Below, one piece after another: positions 1 through 8,371 of a DNA stretch of 33,529 bases. The position numbers and the translations under genes were made by a program. Source of the DNA: Pigoraptor vietnamica (lineage: Eukaryota > Opisthokonta > Filasterea); assembly GCA_943704525.1 (NCBI GenBank), contig CALSCQ010000014.1:1-33529 (forward strand). The letters are read 5' to 3'. Numbering within the stretch: position 1 is the stretch's first letter; every line of letters begins with the position of its first letter. The notes beneath the pieces were generated by a model. That model was not told the origin of the DNA. It did not search any database and saw only the letters and a list, made by a program, of their open reading frames with translations.

Positions 1-61
1 GGGGGGGGCGTTGACCGCAACAGATCCCGAGCCATTGGCACTGTGCCAGATTGCGACGTAC

Positions 62-900
62 CTGGATTGCCCGCAACGACAGAGAATGCCGGCACCACGG
101 TGTCCGGTGCAAGCACAGCGCCCTCGAGCACGCGGCAGCAGTCGCGCACGATGCACCGGCGGCCCTTGCGAGCAATACAATTGAGACACTGCTCGCACAC
201 AGCCACCCATGCAGTGCACTGCACAGTCCACGGGAAAAGCACCCTCGACTCAGAGCCGCAGGCGCACCCCACCCACAGTACCCACAGCACCGACACCCTC
301 GCACCAGTGGCACGCACTCACAATGATGCAGTTGCGCTCAACCTGCACACACGACCCCACGGACGCCGCCGCAACCACGCAGCCCTCGCCAATAACAACG
401 TAGTCCCCGATTTGCAGCGGAAGAAATGACACGCCACTGCGGCATCATTGGCGCGTGAGTGCGCCGACGTGCGTGGACAGCACACACATTGCAGCATAAG
501 TGCCGCGAAGGGCCATCCGACAGTCTGCACGCACCTCTTGAAGCGCTTGAAGGACGGCCGCAGCACCGACCCACTGCCGATGTTGCAGTACTGGCCGATG
601 CGCACCGGCGCAAGGTCCCCGCGCAGAATGGCGTCGGGGTGCACAATTGTCTGCACACAGCGACAGAGTGAGCGGCTGATGCACGCGCGGATGCGTCGCA
701 GGGACACGCACCTTGCCGCTCAGCACAATATTCTGCGAGCCGCAGAGCACCGTCTTCCTGCTCACAATGTTGCGCGCATTCTGGAGGCCATTGGGGGTTC
801 GGTTGTTTCAGTTGGGGGCGCATTCACGAACAAAAGATGCAGCCATGCCCACCGTCTCAATGTACTCTGCGGGGTCGTACGTGGCGTCCTGCGCCTCCAT
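62..900 (-). CDS. DCTN5: Dynactin subunit 5 (p25), 3' end missing
   Basis: Dynactin p25 is a left-handed beta-helix subunit of the pointed-end complex that links dynein to cargo membranes. Five exons are visible: 853-900, 712-780, 535-650, 322-436 and 62-164; their phases join cleanly (451 nt). The protein starts MEAQDATYDPAEYIET, then NIVSRKTVLCGSQNIVLSGK, then ILRGDLAPVRIG, SFLPLQIGDYVVIGEGCVV and GRRCIVRDCC. From memory these align residue for residue with animal p25 (SRQSVLCGSQNIVLNGK, IIRGDLANVRVG, GRRCVLKDCC). The hexapeptide turns of the beta-helix are present. The start is the ATG at 900, giving an acidic N-terminus like the family. The last visible exon ends in a GTACGT donor at 61; the final exon, about 30 residues, lies beyond the left edge, where the sequence stops in a run of eight G. 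Confidence 0.93.
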
Positions 901-1093
901 GGCGGCAGGAAAGCCACTAAAGAAAGCGTGAGCGAGAACGCGCGCAACCTGAAGCCCCTTCAAGCACAAGTGCGAAGGCACGCGCGACCATGACGTCACG
1001 CCGAGTTCAATGTTGAATGCAACAGGGCTCAGCTTTCACGAGTGACCGTGTTGCTGCTGTGCCTGCTGTGGCAGTGCCCACATTGACGGACCC

Positions 1094-2922
1094 ATGCACG
1101 TGGTTGTGTTTGTGCCCTGGTCGCGGCCGCAGAGCGAGGGCGGGAAGGTGGGCGGTGGTTTTGTGTGGTGTCTGTGTGTGTGGCGTGCTAATGGGCGTCG
1201 TCGTCAGGCCGCATGGACCGAGGAACAAGACGCCCGGCTGTGGCAGCTGCTGAGTGCCACGGGGGGCGCAGAGGCGGACTGTGGGTGCTTGTGTCGCACG
1301 TGTGTGTCGCACGTGTGTGTCGCATGTGTGTGTGTCGCATGTGTGTGTGTCGCATGTGTTTGTGGCATGCGCGTGCGTGTGTCATACATGGAGCGCCCGT
1401 GGCCTGCGCTCAGTCCGCGCGTGGCAGGGGACGCCATTGCCGCCGCCCTCGGTGTGTCTGCGGAGGAGTGTGTTGAGCGTTCCGGCCACCTCTATCAGCT
1501 GCGACTGCGCCAGGCGAGTGGTGCTTCGGTGGTCTCTGCTTGTCCCTGCGGCCTCCTATGCCCGCCCTGCGCACACCGGCGGCCGTTCCCAATCCCGCGA
1601 AACTGCCAGTCCACTCCTTTATTGTCGTGGCCTGTTGGGCAGATCGCGTGTGATTCACGTTGACGGCCTTGTGCGCAGGTGCACTCGAAGCTGCGTAAGA
1701 GGGGCGGTGGCGTGCCGGATGTCCTGCGGCGTGCGGGTGCGTGTGTGCGTGTGTTTTATTGTGCAGCAATAGCATTGGTTTGACGCGTGCCTTTGCGCGG
1801 CAACCGCTCGCAGTTCCCGCCTCTTCCCCCTGGGCGGAGGCTGCGTCCCTCCCCTCCAGTGCTCACGTGCCCTCGCATGGGTCGTATGCCGCGCAATCGG
1901 CGCCGGTGGGATCGGTCGACGGCGCTCGCTCGCAGTCCTCTGTGGGCGAGCCGAGCGGGTTGAGCGAAGCCGTCGCCCCTGTGGGCGCGATGCAAGCGGT
2001 GGCAGCGGTTGGGCCGCGGGGACAGGCGGCACCATCGCATGCGCCGGTGCGTGGCCTCTGCGTGGCGCACAGCGAGTGGGGCGATTTGTATGCGATTTCC
2101 CTTCTCAGCCTGACACGCACACGCTCCTGTTGCAGTTGGCTGCGCCCGAGCCCTCCCATTCTCCCGCCGCCGAGTCACAATACATGCGCACCCGCCCCCC
2201 GCCCGTCCACGACGCTGGCATGCACGCCGACCGCCCTCACTCGGATCCCCCTGCGACCAAGGGACCAGAGCACGCCACTGAGAGCCGTGCCCGCAACGCC
2301 CCGGCCCCGTTGCCCGAGGCCCCTGTCCGCGCGTCACGCACTCCACCGATCCCCGGCGTCATGGAAACGGATGCCGTGTGTCCGCCAACGCCCACAGTCA
2401 AGGCGAACAGCGAACCCGCCGCAGCGGCCATGTTCTCCAGCGGGAGCGGGCGGGATTTCCCGGCGCTGCCTGGTATGCGCCCTGCGCGCGCGGCACTTGC
2501 GGCCATTCACCTGCACGTTGTTGGTCTTATGCTTGTGGTGCGGTGCTTGCTTCTGCGCAGAGCTGGCTGCTCCGCTGGACGCGCCCCTGCCGGAAGAGAG
2601 CGATGCGGTGGTCGACCAGGGCTTCCTCTCGGGTGGGCATTGCTACGCGTACCACCGCTCTGTGCTTCCCTATGCACGCTGCTCACGTTGCGCCTGCATA
2701 ACCGATGGCACTTACCTTTCGTAAGCTGAGTGCGAGCCATCTCACGCGGTTCTCCCTCAGATTCCTCCGTGACGCGCTCTGCCCTGGAGGATGCACTCCT
2801 CGCGTTCTCGGGTTCGGCGGGACTGACGGGGTGTGTGCATGGCGTGCGTTGTGTGCCTTTTATCCCTCGCCGTTACATTCGTTGCCGCATTCCCTCTCTC
2901 ATCGCGCATCTGCAGGCATTGA
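1094..2922 (+). CDS. ATG29: Atg29, autophagy initiation scaffold (fungal type)
   Basis: Atg29 forms a subcomplex with Atg31 and Atg17 that scaffolds the Atg1 kinase at the fungal phagophore assembly site. Nine exons (1094-1147, 1208-1280, 1428-1513, 1679-1736, 1814-2046, 2136-2472, 2561-2632, 2761-2830, 2916-2922) sum to 990 nt, 329 aa. The N-terminus HVVVFVPWSRP, then AAWTEEQDARLWQLLS, ADWDAIAAALGVSAEE and LYQLRLRQVHSKLRKR follows the Atg29 N-terminal domain order (VxIRxPxxRP, W..e.D..LW..LS, IDW.aLa..F.V, LY.RQL.Qv). The middle is low-complexity Pro/Ala/Ser. The C-terminus SSVTRSALEDALL matches the conserved fungal tail (SVTQSALEEALL; yeast SVSKSALEEAL). Intron 3 uses a GC donor (CAG|GCGAGT at 1514). 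The last exon is only 7 nt and is the least certain part; reading on would overlap the opposite-strand gene. Confidence 0.85.
1285..1370. repeat. Intronic GT-rich minisatellite
   Basis: About five copies of a 12-14 bp unit built on CGCAYGTGTGTGT fill most of ATG29 intron 2 (1281-1427). They translate as Cys/Val repeats that are not protein sequence. The unit length varies by two-base steps, as expected from slippage. Confidence 0.8.
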
Positions 2923-3159
2923 ACATCGCCAATCACCGACGCAAGGACACAACCCGCAAAATGCCAAAAGTGCGCCCGCACACAGTGGGCCGTATCGGAC
3001 TTGAAGCGACGCCTTCCCCCGACTCCACACGCAACCGTACGACAGCAGGCGTAGGGCAGCGGCAGAGGGGCAACACAATGCTGCCATGTGAGACGCACAA
3101 CGCAACATATAAATCTTTACTGGATAATGCCCACGCGCAGTGTCCGCAGTGTCCATTTG

Positions 3160-3781
3160 TCAGTCGTCCATGTAGCCAAGCCGCTGCGCACCCCCAAACT
3201 GAAGGGTCGGACCGCGCGGTTGCTGCTGCTGCGGGCGGCGCGGTTGCGGCGGCGCCTGCGACCGGCGCTCGAGGCGCTCGGCCGCAAGGAGCGCCGTCAA
3301 GGGCACCACGTCCCCGTCGCCTCCCTGCGCGCCCGAACGCGCGTCTTGTGCTCCCGCGGGACTCGCCGTCGCCGGCTCGCCGCGTCGCGCTGGCTGCATG
3401 CGACGCTCTTGCGCGAGTGCCGCGAGCATGCCGTTGGCCGCCGGCACGACCGGCTGAGGGACTGCCGAGTCTCCGCGCGGCGCAGTGCGCGCGGGTGCCT
3501 GGCTTCGGGCTTGGTGCAGCTGCGCCGTCAGAGACGCACCGCCCCGCACTGCCGCCGCACGCGCGTCCGCCTCGGCAGCCTCGGCCAAGCGACGACGGCG
3601 CTCCTCTCGTTCGCGCATCTGCCGCTCGTTCGCGTGCTGTTGGCGCTCGCGATCAAGGCGCGCGCGCTCGGAATCCGCGTCTGCCGCCGCGCCGAGGCGA
3701 TGTCCCGCAAGCGCGTCCACGCGGCGTCCGTAGCCATACCCGCCATAGGGGTCCGAATCCACGTCCATGGCACCGCCGTAG

Positions 3782-3815
<34 letters not shown>

Positions 3816-5328
3816 TGTCGCTCGCATAGTCCTCCCTCGGCCGCCGCCGCCGTGCCCCGCGCCCACCGCTCGCCACAAACGGATTGCACCCGGCGGCGCC
3901 AAAAGGGCTCGCGAGGACGCCCCGGCGGACCGCGTCCAGGCGCTCCCTATTGTAGTGCGGGCGCGGACGCACGGCGTCGTAGCCCTCGGGCGTAAGGGCG
4001 CCGTACCCAAACGACGAGCCGATCGGCTGCGGTCCAACGGGTTCCTGCGGCTCCCGAAAGTACGCCGCAAGCGCGCCCCCGCGCCGCCCCGCAATCGCCG
4101 TGCGCAACGCGGAGGTGCGATCCCCTGGGTGACCCATAAACTCAATTCCACGGCGCGCGTCGCGGGCGGGCGGCGCATGCGCGGGAAGCATGCCCCGAGC
4201 AGCCTCCAACTCGCGTGCGGCGCGCAAGAGGCGCAGCCCCATCCACGCGCCGTACACGTCGAAGAAGTCGCGAAACACGGGGATGCGAAGCGCGTCCTCC
4301 GCCCGCCGACACTCGTACGGCCCGACGCCCTCCCGCTCCGGCCCCACGTTCGCAGCGACAGAACGACCGCCCACGGCCGAGGGCGCCCCACCGCCATCGG
4401 CGCCGTCATCGTCGTCGCCATCATCGTCCCCGCCGTCGCTGTCGTCGCTGTCGCCCTGCTGCGGGGGGCGGCGGCGCGTGGCCGGCGCATCGCCAGTGCC
4501 CAGCGGCCGCGTCAAGTCGTCCATCGCGGCCTCGTAGCAGTCGCGCAGAAGGAGCATGAACTCGGCGCGGGTGAGGGCGGGCCATGCGTCCGCGAGAATG
4601 TCCCACAGCACGGGGTGGCACGGCAGGCAGCGAACCACCTGGCCGTCCCCGCCGCGCCCAAAGGGATTCCCGTAGCCCTCGAGCAGCCCAAAGCACCGCC
4701 GCTCCGAGTCGCCCGGCAGGCAGTACCCGAAAATGACCGTGTGCGTGCCGCCGCCGCCGCCAAACGACACCTCGCAGTCAAACTCGACCGCGGGGTAGCG
4801 GCGCCGCTGCTGCGGGTTAACCACAAGGGCAGACGCGTTCGCGCGGCCGTCCAGCGTGAGCTCAAACGCAACGCGCCCTCCGCCGGCCTGGTTCCACTGG
4901 TCCGCGCACATGGCGACGCTGTTTTCGACGAATCGCAGACCCTGCAGCGCCGCAGCGACCGCCGGCGGGATCGCGCCGTGGTGGGTCGCGGCCTGCCTCT
5001 CGAGCGCACGCACGCGCATGGCCTCGCGCCGCACCTGGGTGCGCGGCCACAGCGCAGCATATGCGCGGACGGCGGCCGGTGCGCCGATGCCCGCGGGGAC
5101 GAGGGAGAGGGGGGGACGCGCACGTGATAGGTCGAGCGCACGCAGCCGCGCGGCGCACCCCTGCATCACGAGCGCATACCACGAGCGACTTGTGCTCGCG
5201 AGGCGCGCAACGGCGTCGGGGCTGAAGTCGGCCATGCGCGCGACAATCCAGAGGAGGAATTCTGGCGAGAAGCGCTCAAAGGCGCCGTAGAGAGTGCCCT
5301 CGGGGACGTCCGTTACACCGTCCGCCAT
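3160..5328 (-). CDS. Large intronless F-box-like protein with low-complexity C-terminus
   Basis: One open frame of about 722 aa has no intron, unlike every other protein gene here. I start it at the ATG at 5328 (MADGVTDVPEG, context AAAC-ATGG); an upstream ATG at 5346 would add six residues. The first 60 residues, with FSPEFLLWIVARM, AVARLASTSRSWYALV and CAARLRALDL, look like a divergent F-box. Residues about 120-260 hold a Trp- and Cys-containing region (FECEV-like beta strands, HTVIFGYCLPG, CHPVLWDILADAWPALTRAEFMLLLRDCYEA) that I cannot assign. Two acidic Asp/Gly tracts lie near residues 290-315 and 500-530, then an Arg/Glu-rich helix near 545-590 and a Gln/Pro tail ending RLGYMDD. F-box proteins usually recruit substrates to SCF ubiquitin ligases; that role is inferred only from the N-terminus. 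Confidence 0.6.
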
Positions 5329-5561
5329 GTTTGTTTGCGTGCGCACCGTGACCGCCGCTTCTTCGTCTTGACAGCGGGTGCGAGCGAAGAGCGAATGGAA
5401 GCGCAGAAAAGAAGGGGCGCAGGACGGGAAGGAATGGGGAGGTGATTTCTCTCCTTCTGTCGCGCTGTTGTCTCGCTAATTGCGAAATTGTTGACCCAGA
5501 CGGTAACACGACCGGACATCTTCGTTGATGAAGAAGGTGAAGGTGAGCGGAGTAGCAACGG

Positions 5562-5645
5562 GCGACGACCGGAATGGCCCACTGGGAGGTCCTGCTGAGG
5601 GCGCGCGCTATTGAGACGCAGTGTTACGTGCTCGCACCCGCGCAG
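5562..5645 (+). pseudogene. Orphan nitrilase (NIT1-like) exon fragment
   Basis: Twenty-eight codons read [18 protein letters not shown] followed by [10 protein letters not shown]. This is the conserved core that follows the catalytic cysteine region in Nit1-type carbon-nitrogen hydrolases ([21 protein letters not shown].A.AQ). An in-frame TAG lies 9 codons upstream of the internal ATG region, at 5553, and after APAQ the frame continues as unrelated sequence to a stop. The catalytic Glu, Lys and Cys segments are not visible within several hundred bases on either side. It is best read as a leftover exon of a deleted or moved nitrilase gene. A short ATG-initiated peptide from 5574 is possible but has no support. 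Confidence 0.6.
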
Positions 5646-5754
5646 ACGTTGGCGAGGCCCTTCCCCGTGTTGGCGTTCACAGCCAGGTACGCCGGCGCCC
5701 GCGACAAAGTAGACGGTCCTTCTTCACGTCTCCGATAACGGCGACGCAACTCTC

Positions 5755-5841
5755 GCAACGCAACCGAGGCTATTTACCCTCTCTCTAGCAACGCAACCGA
5801 GGCCATTTACACTCTCTAGCAACGCAACCGAGGCCATTTAC
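5755..5841. repeat. Tandem repeat, about 31-33 bp unit, 2.7 copies
   Basis: Three copies begin GCAACGCAACCGAGGC(T/C)ATTTAC at 5755, 5788 and 5819. The first two are followed by a CT-rich spacer ending CTCTA. The array sits immediately downstream of the Aly/REF stop codon on the opposite side of transcription, so it probably lies in or beside its 3' UTR. Confidence 0.85.
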
Positions 5842-5846
5842 TCGGC

Positions 5847-7074
5847 CTACTTGAGGCGCACAGTGAACTTGACATCGCCGCCCTGTTTCCTCTGCGATCG
5901 CAGCGCGTTCGTCGAGAGGCCACCGCCGTTCTTGCGCCCACCCAACCGCAAGCGCAGGTCCCCGCCCTGCGTCGCCGCCGCCACCGACGTCGAAAACAGG
6001 CGACCGGCAATGCCCCCCCTTGATGCACGCGCAGAAGGCGTCAGGTGCATGTAACAGAATGCAACAATAAAGAACCGCACATTGCGCGCACACCCACTGC
6101 GGCTTGTTGGCCCTCGGCGAGCGCTGGACGGCCTTCTCGACCCGCGTCACGACAAGCGGCTGGCCTGCAGGCAGAACAGTGCAAAAGAGCAGTCGCAATC
6201 AGAGAACGGCCACGCCAGGTCTGTGCGCTGTGAGCAACAAGGCACAAAAGCAGAGCAGCGTGTGAAAAGCGCACCGTCGAAGAGGCGGTTGTTGAGGCGC
6301 ATGGCCTGCTCGACGTCCTCCATGGACGCCAGTGTGACGTCAGCAGAGCCCAGGAAGAGGCCGTTCTCATCCTTGTTCATGCGCACGCTCTTGACGGTGC
6401 AAAACTGCTGGAAGAGCGCCTGCGGGGACATGGGACAGCGCTCAGCCACACCGAGGGACAGCGCTAAGCGACACCGTGGCACAAGGCAGCCCGAATTGCG
6501 CGCTTCCTCACCAGCACGTCGGCGTGCGTGACCTTGGGAAAGAGGTTGCGCACTTGGACCGCGAACCCGCGCACGGCCTTTTCCTCCCCCGGGCCACCCA
6601 GGCGCGCAATGATGCCCCGCCCGCGCGCATTCCCCGCACCCCCCGCAAACTTGTCGTGCGACCAGCGGCCCTCAATGTCGCCGCCGTCAATGTCCATGGC
6701 CTCGGCACCCCCGCGGCGGTTGTTGCTGCGCCTGTTCGGCAGACGCTGATCGTCCAGAGCGTCAGAACACGAGTAACGCACGGACCGCAAAATGCACGCC
6801 CATCGGGCGATCACGCACACACACACACACAAACACCCACCCCCGTGGAGACGCCCGCACTGCGCACAACAGGCGCGCTGCCCACGCGCTTCCGGGCCTT
6901 CTGGCGGCGCGGCGCGGCCGTTCCTCCCATCATGGCATCGCCGTCGCCGTCGGTGGCAGATGCCCCCGCGCCCCCCGACACAAACCCCTTGCGCGCGCGG
7001 CGCTGCGTGCGGCTCTGACGGACGAGATCGTCGAGCGGGAGGCTCATCTTCTGGTCGATATCCATGGACGCCAT
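5847..7074 (-). CDS. ALYREF: Aly/REF mRNA export factor (THO/TREX, RRM)
   Basis: Aly/REF binds spliced mRNA in the nucleus and bridges TREX to the NXF1/Mex67 export receptor. Five exons (6841-7074, 6512-6745, 6275-6419, 6092-6164, 5847-6018) sum to 858 nt, 285 aa. The N-terminus MDIDQKMSLPLDDLVRQSR is the UAP56-binding REF-N motif (compare MSLDDIIKLNRSQR). A WSHDKF motif, matching WQHDLF of animal Aly, follows. The RRM then runs VQVRNLFPKVTHADVLALFQQF, KSVRMNKDENGLFLGSADVTL and AMRLNNRLFDGQPLVV. The tail has Gly/Arg patches (RLGGRKNGGG) and ends KFTVRLK; it lacks a recognisable second C-terminal UAP56-binding motif. The start at 7074 could instead be the ATG three codons downstream. Intron 1 contains a CA repeat at about 6818-6833. 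The last junction (GT|GTGCGC) is the least certain. Confidence 0.88.
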
Positions 7075-7242
7075 GCTTGCAGACCGTTACATGCGCAGGC
7101 GACGTGCCGCGTTCACTACAGACAGACAAGGACGTGGGATGTGGGGGCTTCAAGACGTATGACGTGGTGCGTCTGAGCGCGCGAATTGATCACAGCTGAG
7201 CACCTACACAACCGCAGTTCCGCGCATCCGGGGCATCACGGA

Positions 7243-7256
7243 CATCACGTGACCAT
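7243..7256. promoter_or_regulatory. E-box-type element upstream of U4
   Basis: CATCACGTGACCAT contains the palindrome TCACGTGA, the core bound by bHLH factors such as Cbf1/USF/MITF-type proteins. The same 14 bases recur at 7970-7983. It lies 64 bp upstream of the U4 RNA and 169 bp upstream of the Aly/REF start, so it could serve either. Function is inferred. Confidence 0.45.
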
Positions 7257-7319
7257 CCCACAAGCGGCGGCTGCGCGGGTGCGTGCGTGGGGCTGCGCGC
7301 CCACACCCTCCCGAGACGC

Positions 7320-7466
7320 AGCTTTGCGCAGTGGCAGTATCACAGCCTGTGAGGTTCGCCGAGGCGTGATTATTGCTGATTGAAAACTTTAACCAATACC
7401 CCGCATGGACGACTTGAAATACAGTCGGACTTGCAATTTTTGCACGGTCCCGGTGCGCCCGGGCCT
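7320..7466 (+). ncRNA. RNU4: U4 spliceosomal snRNA
   Basis: U4 pairs with U6 and delivers it to the spliceosome in the U4/U6.U5 tri-snRNP. The 5' end AGCTTTGCGCAGTGGCAGTA is identical to metazoan U4 over those 20 bases (stem II with U6). The 5' stem-loop with the kink-turn that binds 15.5K/Snu13 follows (TGAGGTTCGCCGAGGCGTGA), then GATTATTGCTGATTGAAAAC (stem I) and CCAATACCCCGC. The central hairpin is GACGACTTGAAATACAGTCG, the Sm site AATTTTTG is at 7435-7442, and a GC-rich terminal hairpin (GGTCCCGG / CCCGGGCC) ends near 7466. Length of about 147 nt fits U4. No TATA box is visible at the usual distance. Confidence 0.96.
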
Positions 7467-7969
7467 TCGAAACACGCCAATAAGAACAAAGAAGACATGC
7501 AACACGCGTGCTGTAATCACGTCTTTTGTTGTTCCCGTTCAACTGTATGTGAATGGCTTAGGTTCTTGTCAGTCCATCACAACTCGAGTCTGCTTTGTTG
7601 ACTTTCTTATTGTGCATGTCGTGATGCATCAGGGCGGCCGTTTCCGTACTTAGTGTAGTCTCAGTGATTGTCGTCCCGTTCAGTCGTTGCACTGACTCAG
7701 GTTGCGTGATGTGTTCGATTTCAACGCGAGGTCTCGCCTGAGGGGGCAGAGGAAATTACGTACGCGTCGCGCAAACAGTCATTCCATTTGTGTTCAGTTG
7801 TAGATCTCCGAGGCCCAGAGCCGTAACTGGCCGGCCGTCACCTTCGCAGTACAAGGGTCTCCACTCTTGCTCGTGAGGGCCGGGTCGCCAAGGTCCCACC
7901 TGACCACGCGCAGTGCGTGTAATGACCGCACAATGCACAACGCCTGAGCACGAGGCAGCAGATGTTACT

Positions 7970-7983
7970 CATCACGTGACCAT
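7970..7983. promoter_or_regulatory. Second copy of the E-box-type element, upstream of CFAP221
   Basis: CATCACGTGACCAT is identical over 14 bases to 7243-7256. It lies about 390 bp upstream of the CFAP221 ATG, and an X-box-like ATATCCCTAGCAAC overlaps its 3' end. The X-box match is about 10 of 12 informative positions, so it is weak. Confidence 0.4.
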
Positions 7984-8200
7984 ATCCCTAGCAACCCCCG
8001 ACAAGATGATTTGAAAAATTCGGAATTACCGTACATTAATCACCGAAAATCCAAATAAAATGTCCGGGTGCAGTTCGCAGCCCAGGGATTTGAACACGAA
8101 GGTCGCTGATACTGAAGAACTCATTCGCAAGTGTCAGTCTTGGCTAGAAAAAAACGAGACGACCCTATTCACAACTGAAGGGTAGTGTATCGAAGTGGCT

Positions 8201-8272
8201 CTGTGTGTGTGTGTGTTCTGGCGGAGGGATCGAGAGGGCTCTGTGTCGCTGTGTGTGTGGGTGTGTGTGTGT
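8201..8272. repeat. GT microsatellite
   Basis: Two interrupted (GT)n tracts lie within 180 bp upstream of the CFAP221 start codon. Confidence 0.8.
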
Positions 8273-8371
8273 GCCAGGGCGCGTGCCCGAGTGCGATCCC
8301 ATGCCGCCCACGGCGGGCTAAGGCGCTGTTTCTTGACGCACGCGCTGGCCCACGTGTGACTGTGTCGCGCA

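Larger units (their letters stand above)
5347..5846. other. Spacer between F-box-like gene and Aly/REF
   Basis: This 500-bp stretch holds the upstream region of the intronless gene (minus strand) and the 3' side of Aly/REF. Inside it I find only an orphan nitrilase-like fragment (5562-5645) and a tandem repeat (5755-5841). No complete gene is visible. Confidence 0.6.
7467..8371. other. Intergenic region, U4 to CFAP221
   Basis: This 905-bp stretch is lower in GC than the genes, especially 7985-8170. I see no convincing protein or RNA gene. It holds the second CATCACGTGACCAT copy (7970-7983), directly followed by ATATCCCTAGCAAC (a partial match to the RFX X-box). A GT microsatellite precedes the CFAP221 start. 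Short T-arm-like strings near 7715 and 8090 do not fold into tRNAs. Confidence 0.5.

Noticed and set aside
1285-1370. Cys/Val-repeat protein from the GTGTGTCGCA array
   Set aside because: The array lies inside an intron whose removal restores the Atg29 ADWDAIAA motif.
2730-3995. 421-codon frame continuing from the last ATG29 exons
   Set aside because: Only its first 30 codons match Atg29. The rest runs through an intron-like region and into the opposite-strand gene with Arg/Pro-rich shadow sequence.
3088-5127. 679-codon open frame on the plus strand opposite the intronless F-box-like gene
   Set aside because: It is Arg/Ala/Val-rich with no recognisable domain and mirrors the GC-rich codon third positions of the minus-strand gene, which has an F-box-like start and structured features.
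7700-7730. GTTCGATTTC resembling a tRNA B box
   Set aside because: The required C after the loop is missing and no cloverleaf can be folded around it.
8060-8110. T-arm-like TTCAAATCC on the minus strand, suggesting a tRNA
   Set aside because: The flanking bases do not form a 5-bp T stem, and no acceptor or anticodon stem can be built.
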